DNA from: JAGOOR01 sp964603225
GTDB lineage: Bacteria; Patescibacteriota; Gracilibacteria; BD1-5; JAGOOR01
DNA: 15,686 bases
Direction of reading: 5' to 3'
Assembly (NCBI GenBank): GCA_964603225.1
Contig: CAZRUI010000021.1
Location: 1 to 15,686, forward strand
A program made the position numbers and the translations under genes. The first letter of the stretch is position 1. Each line of letters begins with the position of its first letter. Shown piece by piece: positions 6,298 through 12,994 of this stretch. Below the pieces are notes generated by a model. It saw nothing but the letters and a program-made list of their open reading frames with translations, ran no database searches and had not been told where the DNA came from.

Positions 6298-6726
6298 ATG
6301 GCTATGGCAGACCTGCACAATAACATCAAGTGCTCGACGGCGATCGCCCCGGCGGCGGCCGTCACCAACGACACCGCGTTCGTCTCGGCGATCGTGGACA
6401 CGGCGAATTTCGGGTCGTGCGAGTTCGTCGGCCTGCTCGGCACCAACGCCGACGCGGACATGACGTACACGGTCCTCGTCGAGGACGGCGACAGCTCGAC
6501 CCTCGCCGACAACGTCGCCGTGGCGGACGAGTTCCTGCTCGGCGTCGAGGCGATGGGCCTCGACTACGCCGACGACGGCAAGTGTTTCAAGATCGGCTAC
6601 ATCGGACCCAAGAGATACGTGAGGGTGACGATCACCCCGGCCAACAACACGGGCAACGCCTTCGTCGCCGGCGCCTGGATCCTCGGGCACCCGCGCAAGC
6701 TGCCGCAGGACACCCAGGTCAACTAA
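6298..6726 (+). CDS. conserved phage structural protein, possible capsid-associated decoration
   Basis: 142 residues opening MAMADLHNNIKCSTAIAP and closing with WILGHPRKLP. The pattern (DLHNNI, AIVDT..F.S.EFVGLLGT, TVLVEDGDSSTLAD, GPKRYVRVTITPANNTG) matches a family I recall directly behind capsid genes in many siphophages, annotated only as hypothetical. It is predicted all-beta with no signal peptide or membrane segment. ATG 6298 has GGAG at 6285-6288; ATG 6304, two codons in, is too far from it. Located 31 bases after the capsid gene, it probably coats the head or helps head completion. No biochemical role is shown by the sequence. Confidence 0.7.
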   Translation: MAMADLHNNIKCSTAIAPAAAVTNDTAFVSAIVDTANFGSCEFVGLLGTNADADMTYTVLVEDGDSSTLADNVAVADEFLLGVEAMGLDYADDGKCFKIGYIGPKRYVRVTITPANNTGNAFVAGAWILGHPRKLPQDTQVN

Positions 6727-6738
6727 CCCGGAGGCGGC

Positions 6739-7572
6739 ATGGCTACTGCTGCGCAAGGCACCTACCAGACGCCGGTCTACCTCGAACAGGGCGGCGCGGC
6801 GCTGCGCGTCCGCGGCCTGTCGGGGCTGGTCGGCTGCGAGGACACGCTCTGGGCCGACGCCCCGACCGTGGCCGTCCTGCTCGACCCGTCGCTGGGCTTC
6901 GAGGTGTTCGACGACTTTTTGTATCCGGCTTCGGCGACCGCCTCCGACGTCATGGCCTGGACCGCCCTGACCGACGGCGGCACCGGCACCCCGGCGTTTC
7001 AGGACGCCGCCGGCGGCGTGTTCAACGTCGTCACCGCGGCGGCGGATAACGACTACTCAGCGTACTCCAGCGTCGCCGAGAACTGGAAGTTCGCGGCCGG
7101 CAAGAAGCTGTGGTTCGAGGCCCGCTTCAAGCTGGCCGAGGCCAACACCAGCGAATCGACCTGGTGGTTCGGGCTGTCCGACACGCTGACCACCGGCGGG
7201 ATGCAGGCCAACGCTGCCGGCCCGCTGGCCAGCTACGACGGGGCGTTGATTTTCAAGACGCCCGAGACGGCCCTCACCGTGAATTTCGAGACCTCGAACG
7301 CCGGCACGCAGAACACGCTGTCGGCGGCCTGGACCTACGCCTCGGACACGTGGACGCGGGTCGGATTCTACTTCGACGGCACCGCGACCACCAGCACGAT
7401 AACGCCTTACGTGGACGTCGGCGACGGCGCCGGCTGGGTGGCCGGGACGGCGCAGAGCATCACCCTCGCCGGGCTGGAGGAGATGCACGTCGTGTTCGGC
7501 GTCAAGGCGGGGCCGACCGGCGGCGCCGAGACGCTGCAGGTGGACTACATTCGGATCCTGCAACTCCGCTAA
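6739..7572 (+). CDS. ConA/LamG-like beta-sandwich phage protein, putative head decoration
   Basis: 277 residues. After a 55-residue N-terminal segment (which could be the virion anchor) comes a region resembling a concanavalin A-like lectin/glucanase jelly roll. Its signatures are DDFLYPASATASDVMAW, KKLWFEARFKLAEA, WWFGLSDTLT, DTWTRVGFYFDGT and LQVDYIRILQ, with alternating beta-strands and many Trp/Phe/Tyr. Proteins of this type on phage heads or tails bind polysaccharide or stabilise the shell. No catalytic Glu pair of a glucanase is evident, so binding rather than hydrolysis is more likely. ATG 6739 follows GGAGG (6730-6734). Its place between capsid and connector genes argues for a head rather than tail location, by inference. 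Confidence 0.65.
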   Translation: MATAAQGTYQTPVYLEQGGAALRVRGLSGLVGCEDTLWADAPTVAVLLDPSLGFEVFDDFLYPASATASDVMAWTALTDGGTGTPAFQDAAGGVFNVVTAAADNDYSAYSSVAENWKFAAGKKLWFEARFKLAEANTSESTWWFGLSDTLTTGGMQANAAGPLASYDGALIFKTPETALTVNFETSNAGTQNTLSAAWTYASDTWTRVGFYFDGTATTSTITPYVDVGDGAGWVAGTAQSITLAGLEEMHVVFGVKAGPTGGAETLQVDYIRILQLR

Positions 7573-7582
7573 AGGGGGCGCC

Positions 7583-7948
7583 GTGTACTGCGAGCGACAC
7601 ACGATCGCCCTGACCACCAACGGCTCCGGCGCCGCCACCGGGTACACCCCGGTGGTGTCGGGCCGCGTGCTGTCGGTGGTCTACACGAAGACCGACTTCG
7701 CCGACACCGCCGACATCACGATCACCGCCGACTCGACCGGCATGGCGATCCTCGCCCTGACCGACCAGACCGCCTCGGCCACCTTCCACCCCCGCGCGCA
7801 GGTCCACGGCCCGACCGGCACGGCCCTGACCCTCAACGGCACCCAGACCGTCAACGAGCCGGTGCCGGTGGCGCAGGAGCGCATCAAGGTCGTCGTCGCC
7901 CAGGGCGGCGACACCAAGACCGGCAGCGTCACCATCGTACTGGGATAG
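7583..7948 (+). CDS. conserved beta-rich phage protein of unknown function
   Basis: 121 residues from GTG 7583, with AAAGGGGG (7571-7578) directly on the stop of the upstream gene. The sequence (MYCERHTIALTTNGSGAATGYTP, then GRVLSVVYTKTDFADTADITIT and ERIKVVVAQGGDTKTGSVTIVLG) fits a small family recalled from siphophage structural modules, where it is left as hypothetical. Strands and turns dominate, there is no signal peptide, and the length is full for that family. It is probably a small virion protein of the head or head-proximal region. No enzymatic motif is visible. Confidence 0.65.
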   Translation: MYCERHTIALTTNGSGAATGYTPVVSGRVLSVVYTKTDFADTADITITADSTGMAILALTDQTASATFHPRAQVHGPTGTALTLNGTQTVNEPVPVAQERIKVVVAQGGDTKTGSVTIVLG

Positions 7949-7951
7949 GGA

Positions 7952-7968
7952 GACTCCGCTAGTGGCTG
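7952..7968 (+). repeat. 17-nt direct repeat copy 1 at a gene start
   Basis: GACTCCGCTAGTGGCTG spans the ribosome-binding-to-start region of the gene at 7962 and recurs exactly at 11302-11318. The match runs to 21 of 22 bases when CATC downstream is included. A shorter ACTCCGCTA lies at 7563-7571 at the end of the ConA-like gene. Confidence 0.7.
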
Positions 7969-8351
7969 TCATCACGATCAACTACACGATCGACGGTTAC
8001 TCGGCCAGCGGCGACTCCAACGTCTCCGCGACGACCGTCACGCTGACCCCGGCGTCGATCACCCGGATCACCGAGACCGTGGCGATCGGGACGGACGCCC
8101 AAGTCAACTGCTCGATCGACACGTCCGCGCTGTCGTTCCTGGTGATCTACGCCAGCAGCGATTGCACCCTGCAGGCCAACGACGGCACCAGCCCCGACTA
8201 CACGCTGACGCTGACCGGCGGCAAGCCGTTCGTCTGGTACACCGGCTGCGGCATCACCAACCCGATCACCGCCGACACCACGGAATTTTTCGTGACCAAC
8301 GCGGCCGAGTGCAAGCTGGTGATCCACGTCGGCCAGGACTCGACGCCGTGA
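7962..8351 (+). CDS. small beta-rich phage structural protein of unknown function
   Basis: 129 residues starting at GTG 7962, with GGGAG at 7948-7952. The protein is Thr/Ser/Ala-rich and reads as alternating beta-strands (AVITINYTIDGYSAS, ATTVTLTPASITRITETVAI, CTLQANDGT, CKLVIHVGQDS). It contains four Cys, unusual for a small cytoplasmically assembled virion protein. The start region carries a 17-base sequence repeated exactly at the start of the tape measure gene. It is the last of four consecutive small beta proteins between capsid and connector genes. I recognise no domain; a decoration or head-fibre role is a guess from position. Confidence 0.6.
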   Translation: MAVITINYTIDGYSASGDSNVSATTVTLTPASITRITETVAIGTDAQVNCSIDTSALSFLVIYASSDCTLQANDGTSPDYTLTLTGGKPFVWYTGCGITNPITADTTEFFVTNAAECKLVIHVGQDSTP

Positions 8352-8361
8352 CGGAGGGCTG

Positions 8362-8943
8362 ATGGAGCGATACGGCCTGACGCTGTCGGCTGCCCCCGCC
8401 TCGGACCCGGTCTCGGTGTCCGAGGCGAAGGCACACCTGCGCGTCGAGCACAGCTCCGACGACTCGCTGATCGGCGGGCTGATCACCGCCGCCCGCGAGT
8501 ACGTCGAGGCGCAGTACTCGCGCACCCTGGTCACCTCGACCTGGGTGCTGACCCTGCCGGAATTCCCGACGTGGGAGATCCGGCTTCCGCGCGGCCCGCT
8601 GCAGTCGGTCGCGTCGGTGGCCTACGTGGACGTCGCCGGCGACGCGCAGACCCTGGCCGCGAGCCGCTACCTGGTGGACGCCACGGCGGACCCCGGCACG
8701 ATCACCCCGGCGCCCGGCTACGCCTGGCCGGGCACCAGGGCGCAGGAGAAGGCGGTCACGATCACCTACCTGGCTGGCTACGGCACGGCGGCGGCGGTGC
8801 CCGAGCGGGTCAAGCTGGCGGTCAAGATGCTGGTCGGCCACTGGTACGAGACCCGCGAGGCCGCGACCGCCGGCGCCCTGACGCCGGTGCCGCTGGGGGT
8901 GGACTCGCTCTTACTCAGCGTCTGGGCGGGGGTGTACCAGTGA
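8362..8943 (+). CDS. head-tail connector (adaptor) protein, HK97 gp6 / phiE125 gp8 type
   Basis: 193 residues. This family forms the ring that docks under the portal and starts the head-tail interface. The N-terminal PVSVSEAKAHLRVEHSSDDSLI..LITAAREYVEAQYSRTL is the hallmark helical segment of phiE125 gp8-like connectors (about residues 16-55). The middle is a beta insertion (RLPRGPLQSVASVAYVD...). The C-terminal helices end in VPERVKLAVKMLVGHWYETRE, again diagnostic (about 152-173). ATG 8362 follows GGAGG (8353-8357). The stop TGA overlaps the next start as GTGA. Longer than HK97 gp6 itself but normal for the phiE125 branch. Confidence 0.88.
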   Translation: MERYGLTLSAAPASDPVSVSEAKAHLRVEHSSDDSLIGGLITAAREYVEAQYSRTLVTSTWVLTLPEFPTWEIRLPRGPLQSVASVAYVDVAGDAQTLAASRYLVDATADPGTITPAPGYAWPGTRAQEKAVTITYLAGYGTAAAVPERVKLAVKMLVGHWYETREAATAGALTPVPLGVDSLLLSVWAGVYQ

Positions 8944-9272
8944 ACCCGGTGGACTCCGGCAAGCTGCGGACGCGGGTCGAGGTGCAGAACCGCACCACGG
9001 CGCGGGACGGCTACGGCGACGCGCTGGAGACCTGGGGCACGGCGGCGACGGTCTGGGCCGAGGTGGTGCCGCTGTCGGGCCGCGAGCTGTGGGCGGCGCA
9101 GCAGGCGCAGGCCGACGTGACGACGCGGGTGCGGATCCGCTATCGCAGCGACGTGACGGTCTCGCCGCGCACGCGCATCAAGATCGGCACGCGCGTCCTC
9201 AACGTGCAGGCGGCCATCGACATCGACGGGCGTAAGCGGTTACTGGACCTCCTCTGCGTCGAGGAGGTCTAG
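8940..9272 (+). CDS. head closure / stopper protein, SPP1 gp16-like (head-tail joining)
   Basis: 110 residues. It plugs the connector after packaging and receives the tail. GTG 8940 overlaps the adaptor stop by four bases (GTGA), with GGGGGT just upstream (8929-8934). The start MNPVDSGKLRTRVEVQNRT fits the family pattern of an early 'G.L.hRv.iq..t' strand. It continues with RDGYGDALETWGTAATVWAEVVPLSGRELWAAQQ, the family core, and RVRIRYRSDVTV.PRTRIKIGTRVLNVQAAIDIDGRKRLLDLLCVEE at the C-terminus. The last codons also form one arm of a hairpin that masks the ribosome binding site of the next gene. Confidence 0.9.
   Translation: MNPVDSGKLRTRVEVQNRTTARDGYGDALETWGTAATVWAEVVPLSGRELWAAQQAQADVTTRVRIRYRSDVTVSPRTRIKIGTRVLNVQAAIDIDGRKRLLDLLCVEEV
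9243..9272 (+). promoter_or_regulatory. hairpin sequestering the Shine-Dalgarno of the gp10-like gene
   Basis: GACCTCCTC (9246-9254) pairs perfectly with GAGGAGGTC (9261-9269) across a six-base loop (TGCGTC). CTG 9243-9245 can extend the stem by C-G, T-A and G-T pairs with TAG 9270-9272. The 3' arm holds GAGGAGG, the ribosome binding site for ATG 9275, and the 5' arm imitates the 16S anti-Shine-Dalgarno. Ribosomes finishing the stopper gene would open the stem, so the two genes should be coupled in translation. Confidence 0.6.
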
Positions 9273-9274
9273 CC

Positions 9275-9769
9275 ATGCCGTTCAAGGTCGAGGCGAGGTT
9301 CGACGACCTCAAGCCCTTGCTGGACCGGCTCAAGGAGCTGCCCAAGAAGCTGGGCAAGAAGGTGCTGCGCGCCGCCGTGGCGTCCGCCACGCGCAAGCTC
9401 GCCAGGGAGGCCAAGTCGCGGGCCAAGACCTTCAAGCGCACCGGCATCCTGTGGAAGAGTCTGGGGTCCAAGGTCAAGGCGTACCCCAACAGCGGCACCG
9501 TGGTCGGCATCGTCGGGGCCAGGCAGGGCTTCCGCCAGCAGATCGGCATGGCGCAGAAGGACAGCCGCGAGGGCGCCCGCTACCCGCGGAAGAAGGGCGA
9601 CCCGATCTACGCCAACCCGGTCAAGTACCTGCACCTCGTCGAGCTGGGCACCGTCCGCAGCCGGGCCAACCCGTTCCTCGCCGACTCCCAGCGGGCCATG
9701 CACGCCGCCATCCGCGCCGAGATCGCCGCGGCGGTGAACAAGGGACTAGCGGAGGCGCTAAAGCCGTGA
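9275..9769 (+). CDS. HK97 gp10-like neck / tail completion protein
   Basis: 164 residues, very basic in the first half (LKELPKKLGKKVLRAAVASATRKLAREAKSRAKTFKRTG). That helix plus the motif SRAK..FKRTGILWKSLGSKV is characteristic of the HK97-gp10_like family. The C-terminal YLHLVELGTVRSRANPFL (about 120-137) is the second family signature, where 'vE.GT....a.PFlrpA' is usual. The protein works at the head-tail interface or tail end; its exact role in the family is not settled. The start ATG 9275 is preceded by GAGGAGG inside a hairpin. The stop overlaps the next gene as GTGA. Confidence 0.88.
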   Translation: MPFKVEARFDDLKPLLDRLKELPKKLGKKVLRAAVASATRKLAREAKSRAKTFKRTGILWKSLGSKVKAYPNSGTVVGIVGARQGFRQQIGMAQKDSREGARYPRKKGDPIYANPVKYLHLVELGTVRSRANPFLADSQRAMHAAIRAEIAAAVNKGLAEALKP

Positions 9770-10173
9770 GCGTCGAGAGCGCGATCGTGGCCCTGCTGAC
9801 CGCCGACGTCACCCTGTCGGCGCTGGTGGGCACGCGCGTCTACCCGCTGATGGCTCCGGGCGACGCGGACTTGCCGCTGCTGGTCTACCAGGAGGTGGCC
9901 GAGACGCCGGTGCGGTCGCTGACGCGGCGGCTGGCGTTGACCGCCTGGCGGGTCCGGTTCGACGGCTTCGCCGAGTCCTACGCCGCGGCGAAGGCGGTCA
10001 AGAACGCCCTGCTCGACGTGCTCGACGGCTACGAGGGCACGACCGGCGGGGTGACGATCCGCGGCGTCTTCCGCGACGACAGCAACGACGCCCACGACCC
10101 GCCGGCGCACGCCGACGAGCGGGGCTATTTCTCGGCCGGGATCGACCTGGCAGTCTGGTACGAAAGGAGCTGA
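9766..10173 (+). CDS. tail terminator protein, gp17 / DUF3168 family
   Basis: 135 residues from GTG 9766, overlapping the previous stop (GTGA), with GGAGG upstream (9751-9756 region). The family caps the tail tube when the tape measure length is reached and joins the tail to the head. The N-terminal helix and turn (VESAIVALLTADVTLSALVGTRVYPLMAPGDADLPLLVYQ) are typical: a short helix, then 'v..rv.p...p....P.vvy'. RVRFDGFAESYAAAKAVKNALLDVLDGY and the final GYFSAGIDLAVWYE strand complete the usual alpha/beta fold. Its place between the gp10-like protein and the tail tube protein is canonical. Confidence 0.88.
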   Translation: MSVESAIVALLTADVTLSALVGTRVYPLMAPGDADLPLLVYQEVAETPVRSLTRRLALTAWRVRFDGFAESYAAAKAVKNALLDVLDGYEGTTGGVTIRGVFRDDSNDAHDPPAHADERGYFSAGIDLAVWYERS

Positions 10174-10176
10174 CAC

Positions 10177-10623
10177 ATGGCAGCCGGGGCCGGAATCCTA
10201 GCGTATAAGATCTTACTCAAATACTCCACCGACGGCGTCACCTACACGGACCTCGAAGACCTCGACGAGATCGGCGAGCCGGGGGCGCTGACCACGCCGG
10301 ACGTGGACGTCACGCCGCTCGCCCCGACCGACGACGTCAGGGTCTACAAAAAGGGTCTCAAAACGGGCGGAGACTTCACCTTCGCCCAGTTCTACAGCAA
10401 GACCCGCATGGCGGCGTTAATCGTCATCAGGGATGCGGCAAGTGACTATCACTGGAAGCTGATCTTCCCCGACGCCACGGCCGAGAACAACCGCTCGTAC
10501 ATGGTGTGGACGGGGCCGCTCAAGACCGTGACGGTGCGCGGCGTGGGCGACCCCGACGACCCGCTGGTCATCGCCTGTAGCGGCAAGGTCAACAGCGACC
10601 CGTCGTTCACCCAGGGGAGTTGA
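10177..10623 (+). CDS. major tail tube protein
   Basis: 148 residues that polymerise around the tape measure to form the tail tube. The opening GILAYKILLKYSTDGVTYTDLEDLDEIGEPGALTTPDVDVTPLAPTDDVRVYKKGLKTGGDFTF is typical of TP901-1/lambda-V-like tail tube proteins (a strand followed by 'DG.tyt.l..v..i..Pg...e.idvT'). It continues with YHWKLIFPD and a final FSGKV-like strand (ACSGKVNSDPSF). There is no C-terminal Ig-like domain, so it is a minimal tube protein. ATG 10177 follows AAAGGAG. The first codons (GGAATCCTAGCGTATAAG region) use unusually rare, AT-rich codons for this DNA. Confidence 0.85.
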   Translation: MAAGAGILAYKILLKYSTDGVTYTDLEDLDEIGEPGALTTPDVDVTPLAPTDDVRVYKKGLKTGGDFTFAQFYSKTRMAALIVIRDAASDYHWKLIFPDATAENNRSYMVWTGPLKTVTVRGVGDPDDPLVIACSGKVNSDPSFTQGS

Positions 10624-10624
10624 C

Positions 10625-10966
10625 GTGGACCGTAACGCATTACTGGCGGCGGGCAGGCCCCGGCCGCACCGGGTCGAGACGGCCGAGATGGGCGCGGTGC
10701 TCCTGCGCCCGCTCACCCTGCCGGAGCTGCTCGACGCCGAGGCCGGGCAGGCGGCGGCGGGCGACGACCCGCGGGCGCGGGCGCGGTGGATGGCCGCCGT
10801 GGTGACGCGGTGCGTCTGCGACGAGCAGGGCGACCGGATCCTCGAAGACGCCGACGCCGACGCGGTGCTGGCCTGGCCGGCGGCGGCGCTGGGCCGGCTG
10901 TTCCGGGAGGCGTCGCGGCTGTCGTCCGTCGCCCCCGAGCGGGTGGAGGACGCGGCGGGAAACTGA
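10625..10966 (+). CDS. tail assembly chaperone, short form (lambda gpG-like)
   Basis: 113 residues from GTG 10625, placed between tube protein and tape measure as in lambda gpG. It begins MDRNALLAAGRPRPHRVET and has a Leu/Pro/Glu/Ala-rich helical body with RCVCDEQGDRILEDADADAVLAWPAAALGRLF, a pattern ('v.de.G.r.l.d.d...l......al..l') common in tail assembly chaperones. The gene ends GGA-AAC-TGA, so the slippery heptamer sits on its last two sense codons. The short form is made by ribosomes that do not shift. It keeps the tape measure soluble and recruits tube subunits, and is not expected in the virion. Confidence 0.8.
   Translation: MDRNALLAAGRPRPHRVETAEMGAVLLRPLTLPELLDAEAGQAAAGDDPRARARWMAAVVTRCVCDEQGDRILEDADADAVLAWPAAALGRLFREASRLSSVAPERVEDAAGN
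10957..10963 (+). promoter_or_regulatory. programmed -1 ribosomal frameshift slippery site
   Basis: GGGAAAC is a perfect X XXY YYZ heptamer in the right phase: the zero frame reads G|GGA|AAC and then TGA. Slipping back one base re-pairs both tRNAs as GGG and AAA, and reading continues as CTG-AGG-ACA into the open downstream frame. The lambda G/T site is GGGAAAG. The immediate stop may help by pausing the ribosome, and the following 40 bases are GC-rich enough for a stimulatory stem, though I cannot define one. Confidence 0.8.
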
Positions 10967-11319
10967 GGACACGCCCGCTGCTCCGCGCGGCGATGCGGCT
11001 GGCGTGGCACCAGGGGCGGACCTTGCGGGAGGTGCTGGCCGTGCTCGACGCCGACGAGCTGACGCTGTGGCTGGCGTGGGAGCGGGTCGAGGGGCCGCTC
11101 GGCCCGGAGCGCGACGACCTGCGGGCGGCCCAGACCAGCGCGACGGTCCTCAACCTGTTCAGGGGCAAGCGCGACAAGCCGGTCTCGCCGGTGGACCTGA
11201 TGCCCGACTGGGGCCGCGAGCGGCACGCCCGGAGGCGGCGACAGAGCGAGCAGGCGTGGATGCGGCACCTCGCCGAGCTGAAGGCGAGACGGATAGTAGA
11301 GGACTCCGCTAGTGGCTGA
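10963..11319 (+). CDS. frameshift extension of the tail assembly chaperone (lambda gpGT-like T domain)
   Basis: A downstream open frame of 118 codons plus stop, reached by -1 slippage at GGGAAAC. The full fusion is 10625-10963 joined to 10963-11319, about 231 residues. Sequence continues LRTRPLLRAAMRLAWHQGRTLREVLAVLDADELTLWLAWERVEG, where the RTLRE(V/M)L..ld..El..W.Ae resembles lambda gpT / phage tail assembly T proteins. It ends in a basic region (RERHARRRRQSEQAW). An ATG at 10993 could start it independently but lacks a Shine-Dalgarno. The final TGA overlaps the tape measure start by eight bases. In lambda, gpGT binds the tape measure through T and the tube protein then displaces it. Confidence 0.8.
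   Translation: MRTRPLLRAAMRLAWHQGRTLREVLAVLDADELTLWLAWERVEGPLGPERDDLRAAQTSATVLNLFRGKRDKPVSPVDLMPDWGRERHARRRRQSEQAWMRHLAELKARRIVEDSASG
11302..11318 (+). repeat. 17-nt direct repeat copy 2 at the tape measure start
   Basis: Second exact copy of GACTCCGCTAGTGGCTG, here covering the last codons of the chaperone frameshift extension and the GTG start of the tape measure. The reading frame relative to the GTG is the same in both copies (GTG GCT start). An inverted 10-base core, ACTAGCGGAG, occurs at 9745-9754 before the tail terminator start. Confidence 0.7.
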
Positions 11320-12994
11320 CATCGGACCCATCACGGCCAAGGTCGTCGCCACGTCCGCGGGCATGGCGGGCGGCCTTTCCGACGCCGAAAAGAAGCTCAA
11401 GGCGAGCACGTCCAAGATGGCCGACCAGGCCAAGAAGGACGGCGCCGCCGCGGGTAAGGGGTTCGCGTCCGCGCTTACTCAGGGGCTGGTGATCGCCGGC
11501 GGGATGAAGTTGTTCGACCTGGGTGCGGCGGGGCTGCGCACGGTGGTGGACCTGTTCACCGGCGGCGCCGCCCGCATGGCCGAGGTCGGCAAGGCGGCAC
11601 GCCAGGCCGGCGCCGACGTGGCTGGGTTTCAGGTGATCGTCGAGGCGCTGGGCAACGACCTGCCGACGGCCGTCGAGGGGGTGATCAAGCTCAAAGAGGC
11701 GATGGGCAAGGCCATCGTCGAGGGGGCGAACGACCCGTTCGAGCGGCTGGGGATCGGCGCCCGCGACCTGCTCGGCATGCGCGAGGACGTGGCCATCGCC
11801 ACCGTGGCCGCCCGGCTGCGGGAGCTGGGCGGCGACGTGGCCGAGGCCCGACTGGGTGTGCAGTTATTCGGGGACAAGTTCAAGGATCTCAGGCACATCC
11901 TCGACGACGGCGGCGAGCAGATCCGGCTGATGAGCAAGGATCTGCAAGCCTTCGGCGCCGCCTTCGGCGAGGGCGACTTCCTGCAGTCGCGCGAGTGGAC
12001 GCGGGCGCTCAACCAGTTCTCGCTGCTCTGGAAGGGGTTGGAGAACCAGATCGCCCGCGGGCTGATGCCGGTGGTCAACGAGTTCTTCGAGCGCGTGGGG
12101 TCGCTGGCGGACATGGGCGTGACCTTCCGCGGGCTGGGTGACTGGATCATGGAGGCCGCCGAGTCGGTGGCCCTGGCCGGCGCCTGGGTGATCGACAACT
12201 GGAGCAACGCCGGCAAGATCAAGGAGGCGTGGGAGGCGGTGTTCACCTGGCTCAAGAGCGAGTTCCAGCACACCCTCGCCGAGCTGTTCGACATCCTGCA
12301 CGAGGCGACCCGCGGCACCTGGCTGGGGTCCGCCGTGGGCAACAGCTTCGACAGCGCCGCCACCGCCCTGGGGGAGCACGCCAGCGACAACCGGGTTGCG
12401 GCCCGCAAGATGTTCGCCTCCTTGAAAGAGGCGTTCTCCCAGTCCCCCACCGCCGGGGGCGTCAAGGAGTTCTTCGCCGCCGCGAAGGAGCGGATGCGCG
12501 AGGTGTTCACCTTCGCCAAGGACTGGGATCCGTTCGCCCTCTGGGCCGAGTCCGCCGAGCGGTTGGGCAAGAGCCTCGAAGGGCCGCTCGACAAGTTCCG
12601 CGAACAGCTCAAGCAGATCGGCGCCATGCAGGCGCTGGGCCGCGAGATGTCCGAGACGCTGGCCCTCGCCGGGTTCGGGGTGGACCCGTTCGACGACGGC
12701 CTGGACGGCAACGCCCAGAAGAGCCTCGCCGGCGCCTTCCAGCAGCTCAAGGGCGCCTTCGGCAACGCCGGCGGCTACAACCCCGCCGCCGCCATGCTCG
12801 CCGACAGCCGGGAGGCGTACTCGGCGATCCAGGCGTTCCGCCAGTCGTCGGCACAGGAGTCGGTGGAGGAGGCGTTGAAGCGAATCATGCAGCTGCAACT
12901 CGACGAGGAGCGGCGGCAGGCCGACCTGGGCCGGCGCGTCGCCGCCGCCACGGAGAAGCTGGCGAAGAATCTCGTACCCAGAGGCATCGACTGA
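11312..12994 (+). CDS. tail tape measure protein (short)
   Basis: 560 residues from GTG 11312. The protein is largely helical. The opening (ADIGPITAKVVATSAGMAGGLSDAEKKLKASTSKMADQAKKDG) is the usual 'v.i.a...g...gl..a...l......' tape measure N-terminus. A hydrophobic stretch follows (GLVIAGGMKLFDLGAAGLRTVVDLF, about 53-80). The next section (FQVIVEALGNDLPTAVEGVIKLKEAMGKAI, GDVAEARLGVQLFGDKFKDLRHIL) matches the core domain of phage tail tape measure proteins, which often carries a 'lFG..g..l...l' motif. The C-terminus is charged coiled coil. No lysozyme or peptidase domain is visible. At about 0.15 nm per helical residue the full length would predict a tail near 84 nm. The stop overlaps the next ATG as TGATG. 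Confidence 0.85.
   Translation: MADIGPITAKVVATSAGMAGGLSDAEKKLKASTSKMADQAKKDGAAAGKGFASALTQGLVIAGGMKLFDLGAAGLRTVVDLFTGGAARMAEVGKAARQAGADVAGFQVIVEALGNDLPTAVEGVIKLKEAMGKAIVEGANDPFERLGIGARDLLGMREDVAIATVAARLRELGGDVAEARLGVQLFGDKFKDLRHILDDGGEQIRLMSKDLQAFGAAFGEGDFLQSREWTRALNQFSLLWKGLENQIARGLMPVVNEFFERVGSLADMGVTFRGLGDWIMEAAESVALAGAWVIDNWSNAGKIKEAWEAVFTWLKSEFQHTLAELFDILHEATRGTWLGSAVGNSFDSAATALGEHASDNRVAARKMFASLKEAFSQSPTAGGVKEFFAAAKERMREVFTFAKDWDPFALWAESAERLGKSLEGPLDKFREQLKQIGAMQALGREMSETLALAGFGVDPFDDGLDGNAQKSLAGAFQQLKGAFGNAGGYNPAAAMLADSREAYSAIQAFRQSSAQESVEEALKRIMQLQLDEERRQADLGRRVAAATEKLAKNLVPRGID

Noticed and set aside
5142..6512. 456-codon minus-strand open frame opposite the capsid gene
   Set aside because: The capsid protein is certain on the plus strand. 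The antisense frame is open because third positions are G/C and stops are rare.
12229..12993. Upstream extension of the 12994 gene frame into the tape measure gene
   Set aside because: Shadow frame of the tape measure. ATG 12994 overlaps the stop as TGATG and starts the recognisable domain.
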